A stretch of 32,500 nt of DNA, from positions 280,001 to 312,500 of the forward strand of contig NW_026728920.1 in the NCBI RefSeq assembly GCF_030272615.1, written 5' to 3'. This stretch comes from Cryptomeria japonica (lineage: Eukaryota > Streptophyta > Pinopsida > Cupressales > Cupressaceae). Every line of letters starts with the position of its first letter. Positions within the stretch are counted from its first letter, which is position 1. Position numbers and translations under genes: made by a program. The notes beneath the pieces were generated by a model. It was not told the origin of the DNA. It worked only from the letters and a program-made list of their open reading frames with translations, and did not search any database. Below, piece by piece: positions 7,180-19,988 of this stretch.

Positions 7180-10100
7180 GCAAACCGCGACCCACGTGCG
7201 AATCCACCCCGGCCACCCACCCCCGTCGAGGTGCACACCCTCCCTCGCGAAGTGCGCCCCGTTCGCCAAGTGTGAGCCCTGCCCGGGTGCGCGCACCTTG
7301 CTAGGGCGTCGGGTGTGCACCCGGCCCGGCCTACGTGCGTGCACCTGGACGGGGCGTCGTGTGCGTGCAGTGTCCCGTCTGCAACGCGGTGCCCACACAC
7401 CACCTCGGGCGCAACGACCTGCGCTCACATGTGGGCCGAGTGCACCTTGGTGCATGTTCGGGGCGCCTCGGGTGCACGCTCGATCTTGCCCCGGTGCACC
7501 AAGGCGCTCGGTTTGCCCCGGGTGCGCACTTGGTGCAAGGTGGGCACCCAAAATAGGGATCAAGCACCAAAACACAAGTTTCGGGATGCAAAATGGGACC
7601 CAAGGACCACAAATGCGTTCCAAGACCCATGATGGGTCCACGAGAACAAAAATGTGTTCCGAGACTTAATAAACAAATATTGGGTTTTAGGAGAAGAAAC
7701 ATGCTCTGATGCCCAAAACGAGAATCGACCCCGAAAAGGCCACAGGCCAAAAGTGGGATGCGAGACAAAAAAAAATGGGACCCGAGGACCAAAATTGGGT
7801 TCCCAGGTCGAAGACAGGGCAACCGGACAAGAAACGACCTCTAAGGCTCGAAATGAGTCCCGACGACTAAAACTTGACAAGAAGCACCCATCAGGCACCC
7901 AACTCGACACCCATGGGATGCCGACCCACCCGGGCTTCCACCTAGCACACCTTGGCACCCACCCACCCTCGCACCCAACCTCGCACCCAACTTAGCACCT
8001 TTGAACCCACATTGGCACTCACCCTGACCCTGGCACCTTGGAACCCACATTGGCACTCACCTTGACCCTGGCACCCACCTTTGCACTCACCTTGGGACCC
8101 ACCCTGGCTCCCACCTCGGCACCCACCCAGACACCCACCTTGGTTCCTTGGCACCCACCTTGGATCCTTGGCACCCACCCCGACACCCACCTTGGCACGC
8201 AACTTGGCTACTTGCCACCCACCTTGGCTCCTTGACGCCCACCCCGACAACCACCCCGTGACCTACCCTGGCTAGGGTTGGTGCACACCCACCCTGGTGC
8301 CCACCTTGGCACCCACCCCATGACCCACCTTGGCACGCACCTTAGTACCCACCCCGTTACCCACCCTAGGACCCACCCCGTGACCCACCTTGGCCAGGGT
8401 GGGTGCCTTGGTGCGCACAACTTGCCTGGGCTGCACACCAGGGCGGGCTCAAGATGGCACCCGCGTTCCGTTTTTTTCACTATCTTTCAAAACGGAAATT
8501 TTAAAATCTCGTTTTTTTTTTTTTTTTGCCTTTTCTGGAAATTAGTGAAGGCAGCGCATCAAAGGTGCGCAATGCTGGTGCGAACCCGGGAGCGCTCCGA
8601 TGTGTGCTCCAAGGTGCGGCGTGCACGAAGTCCGAGCCCGGCTTGCCCCGGGTGCGCACCTCGCGTGCACCTTCGCCGGGGTGAGCACCTTGGCTGGGTT
8701 GCGCGCCCTGGTGCGCACCAAGGAGCGCTCTGAAGTGTGCTCCAAGGTGCGGCGTGCACGAAGTCGGAGCTCGGTTTGCCCCGGGTGTGCACCTCGGGTG
8801 CGCACCTCGCGTGCACCTTCGCTGCGGTGGGCACCTTGGCTGGGTTGCGCGCCTTGGTGGGCACCATGCAGTGCACGAAGTCGGAGCCCGGTTTGCCCCG
8901 GGCGCGCACCTCCGCCAGGGTGGGCACCTTGGTGCGCACAACTTGCCTGGGCTGCGCACCAGGAAGGGCTCAAGATGGCACCCGCGTTCCGTTTTTTTCA
9001 CTATCTTTCAGAACGGAAATTTTAAAATATCGTTTTTTTTTGCCTTTTCTGGAAATTAGTGAAGGCAGCGCATCAAAGGTGCGCAACGCTGGTGCGAACC
9101 TGGGAGCGCTCCGATGTGTGCTCCAAGGTGCGGCGTGCACGAAGTCGGAGCCCGGTTTGCCCCGGGTGCGCCCTGGTGGGCACCATGGTGCGCACCAAGG
9201 AGCGCTCCGAAGTGTGCTCCAAGGTGCGGCCTGCACGAAGTTGGAGCCCGGTTTGCCCCGGGCGTGCACCGCGGGTGGGCACCTTGGTGCGCATGCCTTG
9301 CCTGGGCTGCGCACCAGGGCGGGCTCAAGATGGCACCCGCGTTCCGTTTTTTTCACTATCTTTCAAAACGGAAATTTTAAAATCTCATTTTTTTTTGCCT
9401 TTTCTGGAAATTAGTGAAGGCAGCGCATCAAAGGTGCGCACCTCGCTGCCCACCACGGTGCGCAACGCCGGTGGGCACCCGGGAGTGCTTCGAAGTGTGC
9501 TCCAAGGTGCTGCGTGCACGTTGTCGGAGCCCGGTTTGCCCCGGGTGCGCACCTCGCGTGCACCTTCGTCGGGGTGGGCACCTTGGCTGGGTTTGCCCCG
9601 GCTGCGCTCCGAAGCGGGGTTATTGGAGCGCCGCCTCTTTTTTTGTCGGAGCGTTTGGTGGGGTTTCTCGCATTGGCTCTTCCCAGGCCCGGTTGCCACC
9701 CTGGCGCGCACGAAGTCGGAAGTAGGGTTAATTGCCCGGGTGCGCACCTTTGCCAGGGTGGGCACCTTACCTGGGCTGTGCACCAGGGCGGGCTCAAGAT
9801 GGCACCCGCGTTCCGTTTTTTTCACTATCTTTCAAAACGGAAATTTTAAAATCTCCTCTTTTTTTTGCCTTTTCTGGAAATTAGTGAAGGCAGCGCATCA
9901 AAGGTGCGCACCTCGCTGCCCACCTTGGTGTGCTCTGAGGTGCGCACCCGGGAGCGCTACGAAGTGTGCTCCAAGGTGCGGCGTGCACGTTGTCGGAGCC
10001 CGGTTTGCCCCGGGTGCGCACCTCGCCTGCACCTTGGCCGGGGTGGGCACCCTGGCTGGGTTTGCCCAGGGTGCGCTCCGAAGCGGGGTTACTGGAGCGC

Positions 10101-13055
10101 CCCCTCTTTTTTTGTCAGAGCGTTTGGTGGGGTTTCTCGCATTGGCTCTTCCCAGGCCCGGTTGTTGGGTGCGCTCCCACCCTGGCGCGCGCGAAGTTGG
10201 AAGTTGGGTTAATTGCCCGGGCGCGCACCTTCGCCAGGGTGGGCACCTTGGTGCGCACACCTTGGCTGGGCTGCGCACCAGGGCGGGCTCAAGATGGCAC
10301 CAGCATTCCCTTTTTCTCACTATCTTTCAAAACGGAAATTTTAAAATCTCGTTTTTTTTTGCCTTTTATGGAAATTAGTGAAGGCATCGCATCAAAGGTG
10401 CGCACCTCGCTGCCCACCTTGGTGTGCTCCGAGGTGCCCACCACGGTGCGCTCCGAGGTGCCCACCACGGTGCGCAACGCCGGTGCGAACCCGGGAGCGC
10501 CCCGATGTGTGCTCCAAGGTGCGGCGTGCACGAAGCCGGACCCCGGTTTGCCCCGGGTGCGCACCTCGCGTGCACCTTGGTGCGCACACCTTGGCTGGGT
10601 TGCGCGGCCTGGTGGGCACCATGGTGCGCACCAAGGAGCGCTCCGAAGTGTGCTCCAAGGTGCGGCGTGCACGAAGTCCTAGCCCGGTTTGCCCCGGGTG
10701 CGCACCTTCGCCGCGGTGGGCACCATGGCGTGCACGAAGTCGGAGCCCGGTTTGCCCCGGGTGCGCACCTCGCGTGCACCTTCGCCGGGGTGGGCACCTC
10801 GGCTGGGTTGCGCGCCCTGGTGCGCACCAAGGAGCGCTCCGAAGTGTGCTCCAAGGTGCGGCGTGCACGAAGTCGGAGCCCGGTTTGCCCCGGGTGCGCA
10901 CCTTCGCCGCGGTGGGCACCCTGGTGCGCACCATGGCGTGCACGAAGTCGGAGCCCGGTTTGCCCCGGGTGCGCACCTCGCGTGCACCTTCGGCGGGGTT
11001 GCGCGCCCTGGTGCGCACCAAGGAGCGCTCCGAAGTGTGCTCCAAGGTGCGGCGTGCACGAAGTCGGAGCCCGGTTTGCCCCGGGTGCGCACCTCGCGTG
11101 CACCTTCGGCGGGGTTGCGCGCCCTGGTGGGCACCATGGTGCGCACCAAGGAGCGCTCCGAAGTGTGCTCCAAGGTGCGGCGTGCACGAAGTCGGAGCCC
11201 GGTTTGCCCCGGGTGCGCACCTCGCGTGCACCTTCGCCGCGGTGGGCACCATGGCGTGCACGAAGTCGGAGCCCGGTTTGCCCCGGGTGCGCACCTCGCG
11301 TGCACCTTCGCCGGGGTGGGCACCTCGGCTGGGTTGCGCGCCCTGGTGCGCACCAAGGAGCGCTCCGAAGTGTGCTCCAAGGTGCGGCGTGCACGAAGTC
11401 GGAGCCCGGTTTGCCCCGGGTGCGCACCTCGCGTGCACCTTCGCCGCGGTGGGCACCATGGCGTGCACGAAGTCGGAGCCCGGTTTGCCCCGGGTGCGCA
11501 CCCCGCGTGCACCTTCGCCGGGGTGGGCACCTCGGCTGGGTTGCGCGCCCTGGTGCGCACCAAGGAGCGCTCCGAAGTGTGCTCCAAGGTGCGGCGTGCA
11601 CGAAGTCGGAGCCCGGTTTGCCCCGGGTGCGCACCTCGCGTGCACCTTCGCCGCGGTGGGCACCTTGGCTGGGTTGGGCACCATTGAGCGCTCCGAAGTG
11701 TGCTCCAAGGTGCGCACCATGGCCCTCCAAGGTGCGCAGCATGGCGTGCACGAAGTCGGAGCCCGGTTTGCCCCGGGTGCGCACCTCGCGTGCACCTTCG
11801 CCAGGGTGGGCACCTCGGTGCGCACACCTTCTCAATGTTTTCTTGCCTTTTCTGGAAATTGGTGAAGGCAGCGCATCAAAGGTGCGCACCTCGGTGTGCT
11901 CCGAGGTGCGAACCCGAGAGCGCTCCGAGGTGCCCACGAAGTCGAAAGTCGGGTTAATTGCATTGTTTTCCCCGGGTGCGCTCCGAGGTGCGCAACATCG
12001 GTGCGCACCAAGGAGGGCTCCGAAGTGTGCTCCAAGGTGCGCACGATTCGGAGCTCGGTTTGCCCGGGGTGCGCACACCTTGGCTGGGTTGCGCACCCTT
12101 TGTGCGCTCCAAGGTGCGCACGAAGTCGGAGCTCGGTTTGCCCCGGGTGCGCACCTTCGCCAGGGTGCGCACCTTGATGCGCACGCCTTGGCTGGGCTGC
12201 GCACCTTGGTGGGCGCCATGGTGCGCACCTTTCGTGCGCTCCAAGGTGCGCACGAAGTCGGAGCTCGGTTTGCCCCGGGTGCGCACCTTGGTGGGCGCCA
12301 TGGTGCACTCCGAGGTGCCCAAGATTGGTGCGCACCAAGGAGCGCTCCGAAGTGCGCTCCAAGGTGCGCAGGTGCGCGCGAAGTCGAAAGTTGGGTTAAT
12401 TGTCCGGTTTGCCTCGGGTGCGCACCTTGCGTGCACCTTCGCCAGGGTGGGCGCCTTGGTGCGCACACCTTGGCTGGGCTGCGCACCCGGGCGCGCACAC
12501 CTTGGCACCCGCGTTTCCTTCATTTTAAATTTTTTTTTTTTACAATCTCTCAAGTGGGAAATTCTATAATCTCAACTTTTTTTGCCTTTTCAGGAAACTT
12601 TTGAATGGAGCGCATCATTGGTGCGCTCCGAAGTGTGCTCCAAGGTGCGCACCTCTGGTGTGCTCCAAAGCTCTCTCCAGCTGCGTGCACCTGCCCCGGC
12701 CGCGCACCCGGCCCCGCCCAGCTTCGCTCACCTGTCCCGGGCGTCTGGTGCGGAACCTTAGAGTAAGAAACATCACCGTGCACCTTGGCCAACGTGCGCG
12801 ACTCGACCGAGCGCGCACTGGCCGAGGTGCACACCGATTTCACCTGGGTGCGCGCGCAGCACCTCGGGCGCACCGGGGTGCGCGCACAACGCCCGGGTTG
12901 CACCGTGGCCTGTGTGCTCGGGGCGCCTCGGGTGCGCGCTCGGTGTCGCCCCCCGCGCGCGCGGTAGTGCGGGCAGCGCACCCCGGCCCGGCCCGGCCCC
13001 GACGAGAACGCAAACGGGCAAAAGGTTTATTCAAATAGCATTGCGACGCCCGGCG

Positions 13056-13068
13056 AAAAACTAAAAAA
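13056..13068 (-). terminator. Pol III T-run terminator of 5S copy 3 (improved variant)
   Basis: Minus-strand TTTTTTAGTTTTT. The T6 run abuts the gene because of the G-to-A change at 13065, and a second T5 run follows at 13060-13056. This is the strongest terminator of the four. Confidence 0.8.
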
Positions 13069-13186
13069 GGGTGCAACACCGGGACTTCCCGGGAGGTCAC
13101 CCATCCCAGTACTACTCCGGCCCAAGCGCGCTTAACTGCGGAGTTCTGATGGGATCCGGTGCACTAACGCTGGTATGATCGCACCC
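13069..13186 (-). rRNA. 5S ribosomal RNA gene, copy 3
   Basis: Coding sequence identical to the other copies. What differs is just beyond the gene: G-to-A at 13065 converts the immediate 3' sequence on the minus strand from TTTC to an unbroken T6 (13068-13063). A Pol III terminator therefore abuts the mature 3' end, whereas the other copies reach their T5 run eight nucleotides later. Transcripts from this copy could have a shorter trailer. The flank also has the extra C at 12949-12954. Confidence 0.97.
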
Positions 13187-13214
13187 GTTATGAGCTTGTC
13201 GCAGTGTGTACTTA
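13187..13214 (-). promoter_or_regulatory. 5S upstream promoter element, copy 3
   Basis: Identical to the copy 1 element: C at -1, TAAGTA at about -28. Confidence 0.6.
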
Positions 13215-16200
13215 GCAAACCGCGACCCACGTGCGAATCCACCCCGGCCACCCACCCCCGTCGAGGTGCACACCCTCCCTCGCGAAGTGCGCCCCGTTCG
13301 CCAAGTGTGAGCCCTGCCCGGGTGCGCGCACCTTGCTAGGGCGTCGGGTGTGCACCCGGCCCGGCCTACGTGCGTGCACCTGGACGGGGCGTCGTGTGCG
13401 TGCAGTGTCCCGTCTGCAACGCGGTGCCCACACACCACCTCGGGCGCAACGACCTGCGCTCACATGTGGGCCGAGTGCACCTTGGTGCATGTTCGGGGCG
13501 CCTCGGGTGCACGCTCGATCTTGCCCCGGTGCACCAAGGCGCTCGGTTTGCCCCGGGTGCGCACTTGGTGCAAGGTGGGCACCCAAAATAGGGATCAAGC
13601 ACCAAAACACAAGTTTCGGGATGCAAAATGGGACCCAAGGACCACAAATGCGTTCCAAGACCCATGATGGGTCCACGAGAACAAAAATGTGTTCCGAGAC
13701 TTAATAAACAAATATTGGGTTTTAGGAGAAGAAACATGCTCTGATGCCCAAAACGAGAATCGACCCCGAAAAGGCCACAGGCCAAAAGTGGGATGCGAGA
13801 CAAAAAAAAATGGGACCCGAGGACCAAAATTGGGTTCCCAGGTCGAAGACAGGGCAACCGGACAAGAAACGACCTCTAAGGCTCGAAATGAGTCCCGACG
13901 ACTAAAACTTGACAAGAAGCACCCATCAGGCACCCAACTCGACACCCATGGGATGCCGACCCACCCGGGCTTCCACCTAGCACACCTTGGCACCCACCCA
14001 CCCTCGCACCCAACCTCGCACCCAACTTAGCACCTTTGAACCCACATTGGCACTCACCCTGACCCTGGCACCTTGGAACCCACATTGGCACTCACCTTGA
14101 CCCTGGCACCCACCTTTGCACTCACCTTGGGACCCACCCTGGCTCCCACCTCGGCACCCACCCAGACACCCACCTTGGTTCCTTGGCACCCACCTTGGAT
14201 CCTTGGCACCCACCCCGACACCCACCTTGGCACGCAACTTGGCTACTTGCCACCCACCTTGGCTCCTTGACGCCCACCCCGACAACCACCCCGTGACCTA
14301 CCCTGGCTAGGGTTGGTGCACACCCACCCTGGTGCCCACCTTGGCACCCACCCCATGACCCACCTTGGCACGCACCTTAGTACCCACCCCGTTACCCACC
14401 CTAGGACCCACCCCGTGACCCACCTTGGCCAGGGTGGGTGCCTTGGTGCGCACAACTTGCCTGGGCTGCACACCAGGGCGGGCTCAAGATGGCACCCGCG
14501 TTCCGTTTTTTTCACTATCTTTCAAAACGGAAATTTTAAAATCTCGTTTTTTTTTTTTTTTTGCCTTTTCTGGAAATTAGTGAAGGCAGCGCATCAAAGG
14601 TGCGCAATGCTGGTGCGAACCCGGGAGCGCTCCGATGTGTGCTCCAAGGTGCGGCGTGCACGAAGTCCGAGCCCGGCTTGCCCCGGGTGCGCACCTCGCG
14701 TGCACCTTCGCCGGGGTGAGCACCTTGGCTGGGTTGCGCGCCCTGGTGCGCACCAAGGAGCGCTCTGAAGTGTGCTCCAAGGTGCGGCGTGCACGAAGTC
14801 GGAGCTCGGTTTGCCCCGGGTGTGCACCTCGGGTGCGCACCTCGCGTGCACCTTCGCTGCGGTGGGCACCTTGGCTGGGTTGCGCGCCTTGGTGGGCACC
14901 ATGCAGTGCACGAAGTCGGAGCCCGGTTTGCCCCGGGCGCGCACCTCCGCCAGGGTGGGCACCTTGGTGCGCACAACTTGCCTGGGCTGCGCACCAGGAA
15001 GGGCTCAAGATGGCACCCGCGTTCCGTTTTTTTCACTATCTTTCAGAACGGAAATTTTAAAATATCGTTTTTTTTTGCCTTTTCTGGAAATTAGTGAAGG
15101 CAGCGCATCAAAGGTGCGCAACGCTGGTGCGAACCTGGGAGCGCTCCGATGTGTGCTCCAAGGTGCGGCGTGCACGAAGTCGGAGCCCGGTTTGCCCCGG
15201 GTGCGCCCTGGTGGGCACCATGGTGCGCACCAAGGAGCGCTCCGAAGTGTGCTCCAAGGTGCGGCCTGCACGAAGTCGGAGCCCGGTTTGCCCCGGGCGT
15301 GCACCGCGGGTGGGCACCTTGGTGCGCATGCCTTGCCTGGGCTGCGCACCAGGGCGGGCTCAAGATGGCACCCGCGTTCCGTTTTTTTCACTATCTTTCA
15401 AAACGGAAATTTTAAAATCTCATTTTTTTTTGCCTTTTCTGGAAATTAGTGAAGGCAGCGCATCAAAGGTGCGCACCTCGCTGCCCACCACGGTGCGCAA
15501 CGCCGGTGGGCACCCGGGAGTGCTTCGAAGTGTGCTCCAAGGTGCTGCGTGCACGTTGTCGGAGCCCGGTTTGCCCCGGGTGCGCACCTCGCGTGCACCT
15601 TCGTCGGGGTGGGCACCTTGGCTGGGTTTGCCCCGGCTGCGCTCCGAAGCGGGGTTATTGGAGCGCCGCCTCTTTTTTTGTCGGAGCGTTTGGTGGGGTT
15701 TCTCGCATTGGCTCTTCCCAGGCCCGGTTGCCACCCTGGCGCGCACGAAGTCGGAAGTAGGGTTAATTGCCCGGGTGCGCACCTTTGCCAGGGTGGGCAC
15801 CTTACCTGGGCTGTGCACCAGGGCGGGCTCAAGATGGCACCCGCGTTCCGTTTTTTTCACTATCTTTCAAAACGGAAATTTTAAAATCTCCTCTTTTTTT
15901 TGCCTTTTCTGGAAATTAGTGAAGGCAGCGCATCAAAGGTGCGCACCTCGCTGCCCACCTTGGTGTGCTCTGAGGTGCGCACCCGGGAGCGCTACGAAGT
16001 GTGCTCCAAGGTGCGGCGTGCACGTTGTCGGAGCCCGGTTTGCCCCGGGTGCGCACCTCGCCTGCACCTTGGCCGGGGTGGGCACCCTGGCTGGGTTTGC
16101 CCAGGGTGCGCTCCGAAGCGGGGTTACTGGAGCGCCCCCTCTTTTTTTGTCAGAGCGTTTGGTGGGGTTTCTCGCATTGGCTCTTCCCAGGCCCGGTTGT

Positions 16201-19089
16201 TGGGTGCGCTCCCACCCTGGCGCGCGCGAAGTTGGAAGTTGGGTTAATTGCCCGGGCGCGCACCTTCGCCAGGGTGGGCACCTTGGTGCGCACACCTTGG
16301 CTGGGCTGCGCACCAGGGCGGGCTCAAGATGGCACCAGCATTCCCTTTTTCTCACTATCTTTCAAAACGGAAATTTTAAAATCTCGTTTTTTTTTGCCTT
16401 TTATGGAAATTAGTGAAGGCATCGCATCAAAGGTGCGCACCTCGCTGCCCACCTTGGTGTGCTCCGAGGTGCCCACCACGGTGCGCTCCGAGGTGCCCAC
16501 CACGGTGCGCAACGCCGGTGCGAACCCGGGAGCGCCCCGATGTGTGCTCCAAGGTGCGGCGTGCACGAAGCCGGACCCCGGTTTGCCCCGGGTGCGCACC
16601 TCGCGTGCACCTTGGTGCGCACACCTTGGCTGGGTTGCGCGGCCTGGTGGGCACCATGGTGCGCACCAAGGAGCGCTCCGAAGTGTGCTCCAAGGTGCGG
16701 CGTGCACGAAGTCCTAGCCCGGTTTGCCCCGGGTGCGCACCTTCGCCGCGGTGGGCACCATGGCGTGCACGAAGTCGGAGCCCGGTTTGCCCCGGGTGCG
16801 CACCTCGCGTGCACCTTCGCCGGGGTGGGCACCTCGGCTGGGTTGCGCGCCCTGGTGCGCACCAAGGAGCGCTCCGAAGTGTGCTCCAAGGTGCGGCGTG
16901 CACGAAGTCGGAGCCCGGTTTGCCCCGGGTGCGCACCTTCGCCGCGGTGGGCACCCTGGTGCGCACCATGGCGTGCACGAAGTCGGAGCCCGGTTTGCCC
17001 CGGGTGCGCACCTCGCGTGCACCTTCGGCGGGGTTGCGCGCCCTGGTGCGCACCAAGGAGCGCTCCGAAGTGTGCTCCAAGGTGCGGCGTGCACGAAGTC
17101 GGAGCCCGGTTTGCCCCGGGTGCGCACCTCGCGTGCACCTTCGGCGGGGTTGCGCGCCCTGGTGGGCACCATGGTGCGCACCAAGGAGCGCTCCGAAGTG
17201 TGCTCCAAGGTGCGGCGTGCACGAAGTCGGAGCCCGGTTTGCCCCGGGTGCGCACCTCGCGTGCACCTTCGCCGCGGTGGGCACCATGGCGTGCACGAAG
17301 TCGGAGCCCGGTTTGCCCCGGGTGCGCACCTCGCGTGCACCTTCGCCGGGGTGGGCACCTCGGCTGGGTTGCGCGCCCTGGTGCGCACCAAGGAGCGCTC
17401 CGAAGTGTGCTCCAAGGTGCGGCGTGCACGAAGTCGGAGCCCGGTTTGCCCCGGGTGCGCACCTCGCGTGCACCTTCGCCGCGGTGGGCACCATGGCGTG
17501 CACGAAGTCGGAGCCCGGTTTGCCCCGGGTGCGCACCCCGCGTGCACCTTCGCCGGGGTGGGCACCTCGGCTGGGTTGCGCGCCCTGGTGCGCACCAAGG
17601 AGCGCTCCGAAGTGTGCTCCAAGGTGCGGCGTGCACGAAGTCGGAGCCCGGTTTGCCCCGGGTGCGCACCTCGCGTGCACCTTCGCCGCGGTGGGCACCT
17701 TGGCTGGGTTGGGCACCATTGAGCGCTCCGAAGTGTGCTCCAAGGTGCGCACCATGGCCCTCCAAGGTGCGCAGCATGGCGTGCACGAAGTCGGAGCCCG
17801 GTTTGCCCCGGGTGCGCACCTCGCGTGCACCTTCGCCAGGGTGGGCACCTCGGTGCGCACACCTTCTCAATGTTTTCTTGCCTTTTCTGGAAATTGGTGA
17901 AGGCAGCGCATCAAAGGTGCGCACCTCGGTGTGCTCCGAGGTGCGAACCCGAGAGCGCTCCGAGGTGCCCACGAAGTCGAAAGTCGGGTTAATTGCATTG
18001 TTTTCCCCGGGTGCGCTCCGAGGTGCGCAACATCGGTGCGCACCAAGGAGGGCTCCGAAGTGTGCTCCAAGGTGCGCACGATTCGGAGCTCGGTTTGCCC
18101 GGGGTGCGCACACCTTGGCTGGGTTGCGCACCCTTTGTGCGCTCCAAGGTGCGCACGAAGTCGGAGCTCGGTTTGCCCCGGGTGCGCACCTTCGCCAGGG
18201 TGCGCACCTTGATGCGCACGCCTTGGCTGGGCTGCGCACCTTGGTGGGCGCCATGGTGCGCACCTTTCGTGCGCTCCAAGGTGCGCACGAAGTCGGAGCT
18301 CGGTTTGCCCCGGGTGCGCACCTTGGTGGGCGCCATGGTGCACTCCGAGGTGCCCAAGATTGGTGCGCACCAAGGAGCGCTCCGAAGTGCGCTCCAAGGT
18401 GCGCAGGTGCGCGCGAAGTCGAAAGTTGGGTTAATTGTCCGGTTTGCCTCGGGTGCGCACCTTGCGTGCACCTTCGCCAGGGTGGGCGCCTTGGTGCGCA
18501 CACCTTGGCTGGGCTGCGCACCCGGGCGCGCACACCTTGGCACCCGCGTTTCCTTCATTTTAAATTTTTTTTTTTTACAATCTCTCAAGTGGGAAATTCT
18601 ATAATCTCAACTTTTTTTGCCTTTTCAGGAAACTTTTGAATGGAGCGCATCATTGGTGCGCTCCGAAGTGTGCTCCAAGGTGCGCACCTCTGGTGTGCTC
18701 CAAAGCTCTCTCCAGCTGCGTGCACCTGCCCCGGCCGCGCACCCGGCCCCGCCCAGCTTCGCTCACCTGTCCCGGGCGTCTGGTGCGGAACCTTAGAGTA
18801 AGAAACATCACCGTGCACCTTGGCCAACGTGCGCGACTCGACCGAGCGCGCACTGGCCGAGGTGCACACCGATTTCACCTGGGTGCGCGCGCAGCACCTC
18901 GGGCGCACCGGGGTGCGCGCACAACGCCCGGGTTGCACCGTGGCCTGTGTGCTCGGGGCGCCTCGGGTGCGCGCTCGGTGTCGCCCCCGCGCGCGCGGTA
19001 GTGCGGGCAGCGCACCCCGGCCCGGCCCGGCCCCGACGAGAACGCAAACGGGCAAAAGGTTTATTCAAATAGCATTGCGACGCCCGGCG

Positions 19090-19102
19090 AAAAACTAAGA
19101 AA
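19090..19102 (-). terminator. Pol III T-run terminator of 5S copy 4
   Basis: Same as copies 1 and 2: T3, one C, then T5 at 19094-19090 on the minus strand. Confidence 0.75.
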
Positions 19103-19220
19103 GGGTGCAACACCGGGACTTCCCGGGAGGTCACCCATCCCAGTACTACTCCGGCCCAAGCGCGCTTAACTGCGGAGTTCTGATGGGATCCGGTGCACTA
19201 ACGCTGGTATGATCGCACCC
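19103..19220 (-). rRNA. 5S ribosomal RNA gene, copy 4 (nearest the Pol I promoter region)
   Basis: Sequence identical to copy 1, with intact ends and internal promoter. It is the rightmost 5S gene, in the truncated unit, about 2.7 kb left of the first Pol I-like initiator at 21949 and about 6.9 kb left of the last one at 26075. The two polymerases would move apart: Pol III leftward from here, Pol I rightward from the promoter cluster. Confidence 0.97.
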
Positions 19221-19248
19221 GTTATGAGCTTGTCGCAGTGTGTACTTA
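19221..19248 (-). promoter_or_regulatory. 5S upstream promoter element, copy 4
   Basis: Identical to the copy 1 element: C at -1, TAAGTA at about -28. Confidence 0.6.
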
Positions 19249-19988
19249 GCAAACCGCGACCCACGTGCGAATCCACCCCGGCCACCCACCCCCGTCGAGG
19301 TGCACACCCTCCCTCGCGAAGTGCGCCCCGTTCGCCAAGTGTGAGCCCTGCCCGGGTGCGCGCACCTTGCTAGGGCGTCGGGTGTGCACCCGGCCCGGCC
19401 TACGTGCGTGCACCTGGACGGGGCGTCGTGTGCGTGCAGTGTCCCGTCTGCAACGCGGTGCCCACACACCACCTCGGGCGCAACGACCTGCGCTCACATG
19501 TGGGCCGAGTGCACCTTGGTGCATGTTCGGGGCGCCTCGGGTGCACGCTCGATCTTGCCCCGGTGCACCAAGGCGCTCGGTTTGCCCCGGGTGCGCACTT
19601 GGTGCAAGGTGGGCACCCAAAATAGGGATCAAGCACCAAAACACAAGTTTCGGGATGCAAAATGGGACCCAAGGACCACAAATGCGTTCCAAGACCCATG
19701 ATGGGTCCACGAGAACAAAAATGTGTTCCGAGACTTAATAAACAAATATTGGGTTTTAGGAGAAGAAACATGCTCTGATGCCCAAAACGAGAATCGACCC
19801 CGAAAAGGCCACAGGCCAAAAGTGGGATGCGAGACAAAAAAAAATGGGACCCGAGGACCAAAATTGGGTTCCCAGGTCGAAGACAGGGCAACCGGACAAG
19901 AAACGACCTCTAAGGCTCGAAATGAGTCCCGACGACTAAAACTTGACAAGAAGCACCCATCAGGCACCCAACTCGACACCCATGGGAT

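Larger units (their letters stand above)
6035..12068. repeat. 5S-bearing tandem unit 2 (6,034 bp)
   Basis: Second full unit, same order as unit 1 at an offset of 6034. Compared with unit 1, I see C-to-T at 9242 (a CpG-to-TpG type change) and G at 11314 instead of C. Everything else appears identical by eye, including long T runs such as the one near 8511-8527. Such identity over 6 kb points to recent unequal exchange or gene conversion. Confidence 0.95.
12069..18103. repeat. 5S-bearing tandem unit 3 (6,035 bp)
   Basis: Third full unit, one base longer than the others because a C run downstream of the 5S gene has six Cs (12949-12954) instead of five (881-885 in unit 1). It also has A at 13065 where units 1, 2 and 4 have G, just beyond the 5S 3' end; this creates an unbroken T6 on the transcribed minus strand. 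It carries G at the position equivalent to 5280, like unit 2, and C at the position equivalent to 9242, like unit 1. Confidence 0.95.

Noticed and set aside
1-18103. Assembly artefact as the sole explanation for near-identical 6-kb units
   Set aside because: The units carry distinct private variants (3208/9242, 5280/11314, 12949-12954, 13065), which simple duplication of one contig would not give. Copy number could still be misjudged; read depth would settle it.
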